DNA of 64,000 nt from Jatrophihabitans sp. GAS493 (GTDB lineage: Bacteria; Actinomycetota; Actinomycetes; Mycobacteriales; Jatrophihabitantaceae), in contig NZ_LT907982.1 of the NCBI RefSeq assembly GCF_900230215.1, positions 4,635,568-4,699,567 of the forward strand, given 5' to 3'. This document shows positions 45,327 to 53,408 of the stretch, piece by piece. Numbering within the stretch: position 1 is the stretch's first letter; every line of letters starts with the position of its first letter. The translations under genes and the position numbers were made by a program. Below the pieces are notes generated by a model. That model saw only the letters and a program-made list of their open reading frames with translations. It made no database searches and was not told where the DNA came from.

Positions 45327-45685
45327 CGGGTTCCTCCGAGCGCGATGAGCCGGTCCTCGAACGCGCCGCCGCAATGTTGGCAGTACCGCCATTCGACCTC
45401 GTCGTCGCGGGCGTGGGGTCGCCAACGGGTCATCTCGTGACCGTGTTGGTGGCAGTCGACGAGGTTGCTGCAGATGCGGCACAGCCGCCCCTCGGCGCGT
45501 TCGGTGCAGCCGCCGTCGTTATCGCTGTCGTTCTTCTTATTGTCGTTCTTGTCGTCGGGTAGGTAGGCGCGGGCCTCGGCCGCAGCGGCGACGTGCGGCG
45601 TTCCCGCGTCGACGCAGTTCGCACCGCACCTGGCGCAGCCGATCCAGACGCATAGTCCGGCCCGACCGCGGGGGTGGCTGGTCAT
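45323..45685 (-). CDS. Small Cys-rich zinc-ribbon-like protein
   Basis: A 120-residue protein with several CxxC-type pairs: CVWIGCARCGANC near the N-terminus, CTERAEGRLCRIC with a following His-rich CHQHGHEM in the middle, and WRYCQHCGGAFEDR near the end. These suggest two or three structural zinc sites, possibly for nucleic-acid or protein binding. A charged Asp/Asn/Lys run (DDKNDNKKNDSDND) separates the first two. The ATG at 45685 overlaps the upstream gene stop by 4 bp and its stop overlaps the next start, so this is the middle of a coupled three-gene operon. No known family was recognised. Confidence 0.65.
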   Translation of the reverse strand: MTSHPRGRAGLCVWIGCARCGANCVDAGTPHVAAAAEARAYLPDDKNDNKKNDSDNDGGCTERAEGRLCRICSNLVDCHQHGHEMTRWRPHARDDEVEWRYCQHCGGAFEDRLIALGGTR

Positions 45686-45945
45686 GACGCCTCGACCGTT
45701 GGACCGTCGGGGGGCGTCGGTGGGTCGAGGGCCGCCGCCGGGTGGCTTGTCGGGTCGGGGATCATTGCCGCCCTCCTCCGGCTGCCCGTGACCGCTGCGT
45801 ACGGTCGTTCGCCGGCGGCGATCCAGGCGGTGATCCAGGCATCGACGTGGGTGTGATCTGCGATCTGTAGCTCGGCGCCATGACGGCACCGGGTCGCTGC
45901 CGGAACCTCGGTGGTCTCTCTCTGTCGCTGGCCGCAACTGATCAT
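45682..45945 (-). CDS. Small protein related to the 'RLYDAE' family, first gene of micro-operon
   Basis: An 87-residue protein with GGAG 6 nt before the ATG at 45945. The segment GAELQIADHTHVDAWITAW aligns with AECALHTAHQTHIDAWINAA of the protein at 43943 and with the one at 47147, with a 2-residue gap, which makes it a divergent third family member. It lacks the RLYDAE string itself. It is the first of three genes joined by 4-bp overlaps. No function is known. Confidence 0.6.
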   Translation of the reverse strand: MISCGQRQRETTEVPAATRCRHGAELQIADHTHVDAWITAWIAAGERPYAAVTGSRRRAAMIPDPTSHPAAALDPPTPPDGPTVEAS

Positions 45946-46000
45946 GACAATCTCCGTTCAGAGCACTCGAACCAACCACGGATGACCGACCGCAGATGTC

Positions 46001-46396
46001 TCACCAATACATCTGCGACACCGGGAGGCCTCGAACGGTTCCGTACTGAATACCAGGGCCCGCTGCCTCCCATCCCGGATCCATCGGCGCTGACGGCATC
46101 GCTTCTACCGACGACCGGCGACCGACGCTCACCGGTCCGACGCGGCAGGTTCCTTTGATCTGCGGGCTGTACCCGAGGATGAACTCCGCGACGAACCACA
46201 CCCAGGCGCCAAAACGCCGGCCGCACCAAGGGCCCGGGGAAATTACCTGTCCGGGTGACAGGGGATGAACCGCTGCGACTTCGTCGCCGCGAAGCACGAC
46301 GGTGACCCCGACGGTGGATGTTCTTCCTGGTTTTCGCTGGGGGTTAGTGGTGGTGGGCGTCCATGCTGGTCTGGTCTGGAACGGCCTCGTGGTCAC
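46001..46396 (-). CDS. Hypothetical protein (uncertain)
   Basis: A frame of up to 131 codons whose third positions are mostly G or C and which reads like protein in its centre (VVLRGDEVAAVHPLSPGQV and GAWVWFVAEFILGYSPQ). It lies on the same strand as the micro-operon, with its stop 55 bp before that operon's first start. The N-terminal 28 residues are low in coding character, so a later GTG start is likelier. It overlaps a plus-strand candidate at 46302. At most one of the two is real, and neither has a recognised family. Confidence 0.3.
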   Translation of the reverse strand: MTTRPFQTRPAWTPTTTNPQRKPGRTSTVGVTVVLRGDEVAAVHPLSPGQVISPGPWCGRRFGAWVWFVAEFILGYSPQIKGTCRVGPVSVGRRSSVEAMPSAPMDPGWEAAGPGIQYGTVRGLPVSQMYW

Positions 46397-47015
46397 CCAT
46401 GACCACCGCCCCGCATGTCACCCGCGTGGCTCTGCGCCGGATGAACTCGATGGTCGTGGGTGGCCGTGGGTCTGGCTGAAGCCCCTGCGACCGTCGGAGA
46501 CCGCCGCACTGATTCGTCGCCTCGCGCGGGTCTTTGAGTTGGTAGGCAACCCGGTGCAGCTCATCTATCAGGCGTCTAACGATGAAAGATGGATGACGAC
46601 GTCGCTTCGTGTACCACGGCCCGTATCGCCAAAAGAAGCCCAACCCGACCGCGAGCCGGTAGAGCAGCGGCGGGCAACACCGCGCTCACGCCGACGTCCC
46701 TGCTTCCCGGCGACGTCACGGCGCGTAGCACCAGAAGGGTCGGATGGACGGCTGGCCATCAGCGCGCCCAGGGCGCAGCGGCCCTCACAGCGCCCCGGGC
46801 GAGGGGGTCAAACGCGACGACCAGGTCGAGAACGCAGCGTCAAGCGGTCATCCTGGCCTCAATCGCGGTGGCACGTCAAGAAAGGCGACCGCGGCACAAA
46901 ACCCGACCGCAGACCGGTCGTCCGATCAGCTACGTCGGGCTGGATGCGTCGTTTCTGCGCCGTTAGTACTGCTTTTCACGGGGCTGCATCAAGCTCGAGG
47001 CCCAAGAGAAGCTGA
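46302..47015 (+). CDS. Hypothetical protein (uncertain)
   Basis: An open frame of 237 codons starting at a GTG. Only the first half looks protein-like (SETAALIRRLARVFELVGNP followed by VQLIYQASNDERW). The second half is very rich in Arg, Pro and Ser, as expected for a shadow frame, so the real gene may be truncated or frameshifted near 46640. It overlaps the minus-strand candidate 46001-46396. No domain was recognised. Confidence 0.28.
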   Translation: MTPTVDVLPGFRWGLVVVGVHAGLVWNGLVVTHDHRPACHPRGSAPDELDGRGWPWVWLKPLRPSETAALIRRLARVFELVGNPVQLIYQASNDERWMTTSLRVPRPVSPKEAQPDREPVEQRRATPRSRRRPCFPATSRRVAPEGSDGRLAISAPRAQRPSQRPGRGGQTRRPGRERSVKRSSWPQSRWHVKKGDRGTKPDRRPVVRSATSGWMRRFCAVSTAFHGAASSSRPKRS

Positions 47016-47146
47016 AGTTCGTCCCACTCGGGTCCAGCGGAGAAGGGTCGTAACCAGTCGTGCCTTCGTACGAACTCGGCGACTGCTCGTCGGCCTCGGG
47101 GCCGAACCGACCGATTGGCTGACCGTTCACACTAGCGCCCGGCTCC

Positions 47147-47356
47147 TCAGCTGGCACGGTTGAGCGAGGATCCGCTCTCGGCGACCGCATGCTGGTATTC
47201 GATGTCGGCTTCGTGGAGTTTGTCGTTGGCCGCCGCGATCCAAGGATCTACGTGTGTTTGATGCGCGATGTGCAGTGCGCACTCCGCGTCGTACAAACGC
47301 TGTGCCGCGATCCGGACGGCGACCTCACCTGCCAGCTGGTGGCCATGATCAATCAT
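47147..47356 (-). CDS. Small 'RLYDAE' family protein
   Basis: A 69-residue protein starting at ATG 47356, which follows AAAGGAG at ideal spacing. This rules out the longer frame starting at 47437. The core AAQRLYDAECALHIAHQTHV followed by DPWIAAANDKLHEADIEY is nearly identical in pattern to the protein at 43943-44224. It ends the minus-strand cassette ECF sigma, anti-sigma, CHRD, small protein. No function, signal peptide or membrane segment can be seen. The recurring pairing with a CHRD gene is the main clue. Confidence 0.78.
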   Translation of the reverse strand: MIDHGHQLAGEVAVRIAAQRLYDAECALHIAHQTHVDPWIAAANDKLHEADIEYQHAVAESGSSLNRAS

Positions 47357-47462
47357 CACGATCTCCTTTAGGGTGCTTGAAATCAATTGACGTTGGGCGA
47401 GCCGACTACGGCTCATTGAGAAATAACCGGGCCGCACCAGGTCTCATGCGGAGGCCGCGGCA

Positions 47463-48445
47463 TCAGGCCGAGCCGCTGGTGGGGAGGTCCGTGCAGAGCA
47501 GGGGACGAAAGCTGAGTGCGGGTTTGCCGTTGACGAGGATGGAGTTGCTGCCGCCTTGGTGGATGTTGATGTACCAGCCGGCAGCCGGCGGCGGGCTCGT
47601 GACACCGGTGATAGTGCGAGTCTCATTGACGACGTTGCCGTTCTGGTCGGCCGTGAGATCGGAGAGCATGTAGATCGGCGCGCCCTGATCAACACAGGTA
47701 CCGATATGGATATGCGCGGCGTGTTGCCCCGGAGTCAGACCGGTCGCGTTCACCGTGACAGTCACCGTCCCTGCCGCCGGGACATAGGAGAATGTCGCCG
47801 AACCGGCCAGGACACCGGTGGAGTTGCCATTGGGATCGACGCTGACCGGATGCAACCGGTAACTGGTGCCAAGCGGCGCCGCAGTCAGATCACCAGAGAA
47901 GGCGATAGGTTCCCCGGCCACCGCATTAATATTGTTGTCACCGCCGTAGCGCCCGAGACGAAGCAGGAAACGAGCACCGGACGGCAGCGGGCCGGCAAGC
48001 GTGTCCAGGCCATCGAGGATCCCATGCACCTGCCCACTCGCGTCCGCAGTAAGGGTGTCCAACCGGACAATCGGCGCAGTACTACCCGACCCAACGATCT
48101 GCGCGGTATGCACCGACCCCGGCGTCAACCCCGACACATCCACCCGCACCATCACACGACCCCCAACCACGTTCAAACCAACACTGCCAACCGGCTGCGC
48201 CGCCAACCCAAACGCTTCGACATCACTGCAGCTCGTGCAGAATATTCCTTAATAGCAGTGGCATCGTCCGCAGGCGTCGCGGCGGCGCTGGACCGGGACA
48301 GGTGCACGTCGGCCCGCTCCGGGGCGGCGGTCCCGCCCTTGTGGGCTTCGCTCGCGGCCATCGAAGCACCTACGGAGCCGAGCAAAATCGCTCCGACGAG
48401 TGTCGAGAAAATGATCGTCTTGCCTGTCAGCGGTCTAAACGACAT
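47463..48445 (-). pseudogene. Secreted CHRD-domain protein, apparent frameshift after the N-terminus
   Basis: From ATG 48445 one frame encodes a clear signal peptide (GKTIIFSTLVGAILLGSVGA then SMAA) and a short mature start ending ARAAVMSKRLG. The next frame, from about 48206, encodes two CHRD-like units: RVMVRVDVSGLTPGSVHTAQ with an IVRLDTLTAD segment, and VTVTVNATGLTPGQHAAHIH with SNSILVNGKPALSFRPLLC to the stop at 47463. The frames are offset by one base near 48200, so the gene is either newly inactivated, a sequencing error, or frameshifted in expression. CHRD domains are extracellular beta domains of unclear bacterial role. An ECF-type promoter precedes it (48496-48523). Confidence 0.82.
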
Positions 48446-48495
48446 CTGCCTGGTCCTTATCAGAAAAGGGAGTTATCAATGAACCGGTCGTAAGC

Positions 48496-48523
48496 GTTAC
48501 GGGCAATCAGCCATCGGGGTTCA
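48496..48523 (-). promoter_or_regulatory. Putative ECF promoter of the CHRD gene
   Basis: Minus strand TGAACC (48518-48523), a 16-bp spacer, then CGTAAC (48496-48501), about 50 bp before the ATG. It matches the motif before the sigma gene itself. Confidence 0.7.
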
Positions 48524-48720
48524 TTCGTCTGTCGAACGCAGTGTCCAAACGTCGCTTTCGCCGATCAGGGCGGGAGGGACGGGCGGCCACCGCGGTGGCA
48601 CCGGAACCGCCGCCGCTCGTCAGATGACGCGGCGCCGCCAATTGGGGTGGCCGCGACATCGACGGCGGGCGGGAATGGCGCACGCGCGAGTGCGCTCAGG
48701 TGACCGAACCGGGGTGTCGT

Positions 48721-49458
48721 CTAGACGGCGACGGTGACTATGTGTGTTCCGGAGAGCGTCCGAACCTGCAGTTGCTGGACATCGCTAAGCGGCACAGCTG
48801 CGGACCCGGCAACCTGAGTGCCTCGGGAACCGCTGCCACCAGGCTCGACCGCCCAACTGCTCACGACCTGCTGTTCGCCACTTCGAGATACCACAATCAG
48901 CTCGCAACGCGCGTTGCCCGGCTCATCGGTCACCCGAGCGGTAACACGCGAGTAGCCATTCTCGGGGGTGAGCGTCGCAACGATTGACACCCCACTCACC
49001 GGATCACGGGCAGTGCGAGTTGTTGAACCCGGCCCAGCCACAGAGGCCGTTTCAGGAGCACGGTCGTGAGAGTTCAACGCGGCACCGGCCACGCCGCCGC
49101 CAATGACCAACACCGCGGCGATTGCAGCAACAGCGAGCATGCGCTGCCTCCTGGCGCGCGATCGTTGCGAACGCAGCGCGAGCAGCGTTCGCGGCAGGAT
49201 CAGCTGATTCTCCAACTGTGCTCCTTCGGCCTCCAGTTGAGCGAGATCCATCTCGCTCATTTCACCGGAACTGGGCTCTGTCACTTCGTTGCCTCCTCTC
49301 AGGCTGTCCAGGCGATGGCTGACGGCGGTCAGCTCGGCCACCTCCTGCCGGCATTCGGCACAAGTGCTCAGATGCATGGCGGCTAAGTCACGTTCGTGCT
49401 CGTCGAGAATCCCGCAGATGTACGCGCCAAGAAGAGACCTGTAGTGGATCTCGTTCAT
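48721..49458 (-). CDS. Anti-sigma factor with zinc-finger domain (RskA-like)
   Basis: A 245-residue membrane protein. The cytoplasmic N-terminus has the HxxxCxxC motif HLSTCAECRQEVAEL of zinc-binding anti-sigma domains, which should hold the sigma factor encoded just upstream. One transmembrane helix (MLAVAAIAAVLVIGGGVAGAAL) follows at about 105-127, and the remaining 115 residues form an extracytoplasmic beta domain ending VRTLSGTHIVTVAV, as in RskA-like proteins. It overlaps the sigma stop by 4 bp, so the pair is translationally coupled. Release by regulated proteolysis is the family mechanism and is inferred here. Confidence 0.92.
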   Translation of the reverse strand: MNEIHYRSLLGAYICGILDEHERDLAAMHLSTCAECRQEVAELTAVSHRLDSLRGGNEVTEPSSGEMSEMDLAQLEAEGAQLENQLILPRTLLALRSQRSRARRQRMLAVAAIAAVLVIGGGVAGAALNSHDRAPETASVAGPGSTTRTARDPVSGVSIVATLTPENGYSRVTARVTDEPGNARCELIVVSRSGEQQVVSSWAVEPGGSGSRGTQVAGSAAVPLSDVQQLQVRTLSGTHIVTVAV

Positions 49459-50024
49459 GCTGACACCTCCTGCCCAAGCGTCCCGCGTAGCGCCCTGAGT
49501 GCGTAGTAGGTGCGCGATTTGACCGTCCCAGGCGGAATGCCGAGTGCTGCACCAGCATCTTGGGCCGACTTGTCCTTCAAGTAGACCTCAACCAGCACTG
49601 CACGATGCTCAACGGACAGCGAGGCCAGTGCCTTCTCCACGGTGAGCTTGTCATCCATCTCCCGCGCCGGGTCATCTAGCGGCTCGACCCCGGTGACTTC
49701 GGCCAGCTTGCCGTCGACTTCGACCGGGCGCACCTGCCTGGCCCTGACCATGTCAATCCACACGTTCCGCGCCACCGTAAATAGCCAGGCCCGAACTGAG
49801 CCACGGTCGGCCGATAGGCGCTCGCCTTGGCGCCACGCTCGAAGCAACGTCTCCTGCACGATGTCCTCGGCCTGCTGCTGGTCACGACACAAGCGGCAGG
49901 AGTAACCCAGCAACGCTCGTCCGTACTCTTGGTAAAGCATGATTACGAGCGCTTCATCGGGCGTGCGTTCCGGCGCCGCAAGACGTCCCCGTCGAGCCGG
50001 CCCAGAACCAAAACCGAATGACAT
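49455..50024 (-). CDS. ECF RNA polymerase sigma factor
   Basis: A 189-residue ECF sigma factor. Region 2 contains DQQQAEDIVQETLLRAWRQG and WLFTVARNVWIDMVRARQ. Region 4 contains LSVEHRAVLVEVYLKDKSAQ and the helix-turn-helix GTVKSRTYYALRALRG. The ATG at 50024 is chosen because AGGAG lies 7 nt upstream. The longer frame from 50144 would read through the promoter. The gene is followed by its anti-sigma with a 4-bp overlap and preceded by TGAACC-N16-CGTATT, so it probably activates itself. The same motif before the CHRD gene names that gene as a target. Confidence 0.94.
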   Translation of the reverse strand: MSFGFGSGPARRGRLAAPERTPDEALVIMLYQEYGRALLGYSCRLCRDQQQAEDIVQETLLRAWRQGERLSADRGSVRAWLFTVARNVWIDMVRARQVRPVEVDGKLAEVTGVEPLDDPAREMDDKLTVEKALASLSVEHRAVLVEVYLKDKSAQDAGAALGIPPGTVKSRTYYALRALRGTLGQEVSA

Positions 50025-50085
50025 GTGCAGTCTCCTGCGCCCCGATTCGCTACCGCGCATGCAACGCGCATACGCCGCCGCAAGC

Positions 50086-50113
50086 AATACGAGCGAACCT
50101 ACGGCTAGGTTCA
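50086..50113 (-). promoter_or_regulatory. Putative autoregulated ECF promoter
   Basis: Minus strand TGAACC (50108-50113), a 16-bp spacer, then CGTATT (50086-50091), about 60 bp before the sigma start. Element sequence and spacing match the CHRD promoter. Confidence 0.72.
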
Positions 50114-50336
50114 CACTAAACGTGATTCGGCCAGGAAGCGCCACTGGTCTCGGTCAAGCCCACGAATTTCGCCACCGGCAACCCGAACCCTTCTGGGAGC
50201 TGGCCCGGACGCGGGCGGCCAGGCCCGGGGTTGTTGTTCGAGATCGAAAGCAACGGCCCGTGTAAACGTCACCGGCAGATCCGCCAATCGATGTCAGGCG
50301 GTCTACGGTCGGGACCGTGCTGCCGGCGTGGATGCT

Positions 50337-51080
50337 CTAAGCAAACTCGGTCGGCGCGGCCGGCAGGTCGGCGACGAAGGTAACTCGGTCCCCGCGATAC
50401 CAGCTGGTGACCCACTCCAGCGGAGCGCCTGTGGCGTCACGGCTGTGCCTTCCCAGGACCAACATCGGGGCCCCAGTGTCGGTGCCGAGCAGAGCCGCCT
50501 CTCGTGGTGAAGCGGGAAGCGTCGAGATGAGTTCCGCTGCACGAGCCGGAACAACGTTAAAACGTTCCCGCAGCAATGCGTACAGCGAGTCGTGTGAGCG
50601 GATGAGACGGGCCAATCCAGGAAACCGACTGGCCGAGAGGTACGAGGTCTCCACCGCAATCGGGCTCCCGTCAGCCAGTCGCAGGCGCTCGATCCGGACG
50701 GCGAGTCTCCCATCTGCTAGGTCCAACCGGGCCGCCACCTCATCAGTCGCGCGCACCCTGGCCGCCGAGATCAACTGCGTGGTCGCGGCAAATCCGTTAG
50801 CCGCTGCCTGCTCGGTGAAGCCAGCGAGATACAGCGGCCAGCTGACCTTCGGTTCTGCGATGAATGTACCGGCGCCCTGCCGCCGCACAAGCCGTCCTTC
50901 ACCGACGAGATCCCCCAGCGCCTGGCGCACCGTGGTTCGCGATGTCGCCATTGCACTGGCGAGGTCGCGTTCGGTCGGTATCACCGAACCGGGGGGCAAC
51001 GGCCCGATCAGCTCAAGTAGATGCCGTTTGACGATGTAGTACTTCGGCTCCCGGATCTGGTTCGACTCGACGGAAGTCAC
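50337..51080 (-). CDS. GntR/HutC-family regulator (DasR/NagR-like)
   Basis: A 247-residue repressor-type regulator. The N-terminal winged helix reads LPPGSVIPTERDLASAMATS then RTTVRQALGDLVGEGRLVRR. A UTRA ligand domain fills the rest (RIERLRLADGSPIAVETSYL, with LYALLRERFNVVPARAAELI). UTRA regulators of the DasR/NagR branch bind TGGTCTAGACCA-type operators and respond to phosphorylated amino sugars. Several such sites stand before the transporter, glycosidase and nucleotidase-remnant genes to the right, so this is their likely regulator. The start is GTG 51080, with GAGG about 9 nt upstream. It is the distal gene of the minus-strand cluster. Confidence 0.92.
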   Translation of the reverse strand: MTSVESNQIREPKYYIVKRHLLELIGPLPPGSVIPTERDLASAMATSRTTVRQALGDLVGEGRLVRRQGAGTFIAEPKVSWPLYLAGFTEQAAANGFAATTQLISAARVRATDEVAARLDLADGRLAVRIERLRLADGSPIAVETSYLSASRFPGLARLIRSHDSLYALLRERFNVVPARAAELISTLPASPREAALLGTDTGAPMLVLGRHSRDATGAPLEWVTSWYRGDRVTFVADLPAAPTEFA

Positions 51081-51261
51081 GTCCGCGGTTCCTCTCTGGG
51101 TTCCTGCTCTCTCGTTACCGGGCCTGTTGACGGCAACTCCGCCCCGTCAGGCAACGCCAACTCGATGCACGCGACTCGGCGCGGCCGGCGTCTGTCGAGG
51201 TTTGCTGTACGCCATTTCCTGAGGGCGGCATGCATGACACCACCAGATTCGCATCGCATCG

Positions 51262-53316
51262 TCACTCCTGAGAATTGGATACTTCTAGCGCGTCCTGGCC
51301 GTGATGAACCGCTCGAATGAGTGAGTCCCGCTTACTGGCCGGCGCTCGGCGGGGAGCGGTTCGGCTCGGCGTTAGTCGAACGGGGCTGGCCCGCCACGAC
51401 CATCCGGGAAGCACAGCGAGACGCGAGGCACGTTCCGGAGCGAGACGGCCCTTGCGGAAGGCCTCGCGCTGCGCCTTCACCCACGGGCCGAGGCCGAAGC
51501 CGTCGACGCGAAAGCTCTGCGGCACCCGGCTGGTGCCGCAGGCCTGCACGTACCGCTCGAGACTCGCGAAGGCGCGTTCCCATGCAGCATCATGCGGTCG
51601 CCACGCCCAGCCGGGAAGTGACTCGAGGGCGCACTCTCGTTCTCGGGCCAGCAGTCCCCGCGCGCGCAGGGTTCGCTGTTCATGAGCCCACCCGCCAAGA
51701 CGCGAACCCTCGTGCACCGTCGCCACCGGAATGCTGCTGTGCCCGGTCGTGCTGGACCAGCGCTGAAGCGACCCGTAGTGCTCCAGCCAGGGCGACGTGG
51801 TGCCTTCGACCAAGCGCAGGGCGAAGTCGGAGAGTTCAGCCATCGCCCTGGCGTCAGAGACGGCGAACCGCAGCGGCCCGTCCGGTAGGTTCGTCGACGC
51901 CAGCCATCCAGGTTGCCGACGGAACTCGACGGCCCGGGCTCGCAGCTCGGCAAGTTGAGCCGACAGGCGAGCGTCCTGGTCCCGCAACACGCGCAGGATT
52001 CGTAGTGTGTCGGCAAAATGCACGTCGGTTGAGGTCAACCGCAGCCGACGGGCATTGTCAGGTAGCAGCACCGGCAACACGACGAGTCCGCGGGTCTTAC
52101 CCGGATGAGGCCGCATGACGCGCCCGACAGCCTGCGTCACATCGACGAGTCCGCGGCGTGGATCCGCGAACAACACAGCGTCCAGGGCCGGCAGGTCGAT
52201 TCCTTCGGATAGGCACCGCACGTTGGTGGCAACTACTGCGTGCCCCTCAGTCGCGTCATCAAACCGGCGGAGCACATGTCGTCGCTCGTGAGCCGCCATA
52301 CCCGAATAGGCGGCCGACGCAGACACACGAATATTGCTGCCGCCGAGGTCCTGACGGGCCAGCAGCGTCGGAAGGACTGCAGCGTACATCCGCGCGTCGC
52401 GAACTCTCGAATGAAAAGTGAGCACTCGCCGAATACGGTGACGCTTCATCGTGCGGCCGAGCGCGATCGTGGCGGCCAGCAGCGCCGGCGATACCGAGCC
52501 TTGAAAACGCGATGCCATGACCACGTCGGCCGCTGCACCTAATGCGACCCGTTCAACAGATCGCACACCGACAACGGCAATCTGGTAGTCACAGAGAAGT
52601 CCTGATTCGATGGCCTCAAGCATCGACAGCCGGTAAACCACCGACCCGAAGGCAGCAACGTCGTCCATGTCCAGGAGCCCGCTCTCCGTCTCGTCGCGAC
52701 GCGTACGAGGCGTAGCGGTCATGAACAACCGCGTCCGGAGCACCCCCGAATCCTGAGGTCCATGTCGGGCGAGCGCCGCTGCGGCAGAAGTGGGTGAACC
52801 CGCGCAGTGATGTGCCTCGTCAATCACAGCGAGGTCGAAGACTACCCCCGCCTCCCGCGCCGCTCCCAGTGCCCGATCGACGCTGGCATATGTCGCGAAC
52901 GCCGCGGCGACCTGCCTGCCCTCACACCAGAGCCGCAGTGTCCGACTCAGCGCAGCGACGTCGGTGGTCACTGGAGCGTTGAGCGCCGCAGCGACCTCAC
53001 CGCGGTCGTCCGACACCGCATCCTCACCGCTGCCCAGGGTGTGGTCGCTGCAGGCGAAGAGAACGGTCAGGTCGTGGCCGGTCGACCGCCACCGTTCGGC
53101 CGTCTGCCGGATGAGTGCCAGGGTCGGTACGACGACCAAGATGAGCCGCGCCCGCAACTCGGTCGCAACCCCGATACCGACGAGAGTCTTGCCCGTTCCG
53201 CACGGCATGATGACCTGGACGCGATCAGCCTCGCGCAGGCCGTCGACGGCGGCTCGCACGGCGGCCGTCTGATGGGGTCGAAGGCCTATATCCTGACAAA
53301 ACGCAGTGTTTGACAC
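51262..53316 (-). CDS. SF2 DEAD/DEAH-box helicase with C-terminal HA domains
   Basis: A helicase-like ATPase of 684 residues. Walker A is IMPCGTGKTLVGIGVA, motif II is VIDEAHHC, motif III is LFMTATPRT, and the second RecA-like half has VVATNVRCLSEGIDLPALD and QAVGRVMRPH. Two helicase-associated (HA) domains follow, each with LGGWAHEQR/LGPWVKAQR and LPGWAW/LPGWSW. GTG 53316 gives a protein that starts just before the first helicase motif (GLRPHQTAAV). The open frame to 53619 would overlap the permease gene by over 200 bp with non-coding-like residues. Helicases with HA repeats occur in mobile and defence settings, but no partner gene is present. Its place between the permease and GntR genes of a sugar operon is unusual. 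Confidence 0.88.
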   Translation of the reverse strand: MSNTAFCQDIGLRPHQTAAVRAAVDGLREADRVQVIMPCGTGKTLVGIGVATELRARLILVVVPTLALIRQTAERWRSTGHDLTVLFACSDHTLGSGEDAVSDDRGEVAAALNAPVTTDVAALSRTLRLWCEGRQVAAAFATYASVDRALGAAREAGVVFDLAVIDEAHHCAGSPTSAAAALARHGPQDSGVLRTRLFMTATPRTRRDETESGLLDMDDVAAFGSVVYRLSMLEAIESGLLCDYQIAVVGVRSVERVALGAAADVVMASRFQGSVSPALLAATIALGRTMKRHRIRRVLTFHSRVRDARMYAAVLPTLLARQDLGGSNIRVSASAAYSGMAAHERRHVLRRFDDATEGHAVVATNVRCLSEGIDLPALDAVLFADPRRGLVDVTQAVGRVMRPHPGKTRGLVVLPVLLPDNARRLRLTSTDVHFADTLRILRVLRDQDARLSAQLAELRARAVEFRRQPGWLASTNLPDGPLRFAVSDARAMAELSDFALRLVEGTTSPWLEHYGSLQRWSSTTGHSSIPVATVHEGSRLGGWAHEQRTLRARGLLARERECALESLPGWAWRPHDAAWERAFASLERYVQACGTSRVPQSFRVDGFGLGPWVKAQREAFRKGRLAPERASRLAVLPGWSWRASPVRLTPSRTAPRRAPASKRDSLIRAVHHGQDALEVSNSQE

Positions 53317-53408
53317 GATGGTGATTCCCCGATCACTTCTAACGTCGCCGCCAGGCGCGCGGATGCCGCCGAGACGGCGCGGATGCGACAGATACCTAAT
53401 GAATTTCG

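Noticed and set aside
46344-46643. Minus-strand frame of 99 codons overlapping the 46302 candidate
   Set aside because: No ribosome site or motif, and an N-terminus unlike a protein start. It looks like the antisense shadow of the plus-strand frame.
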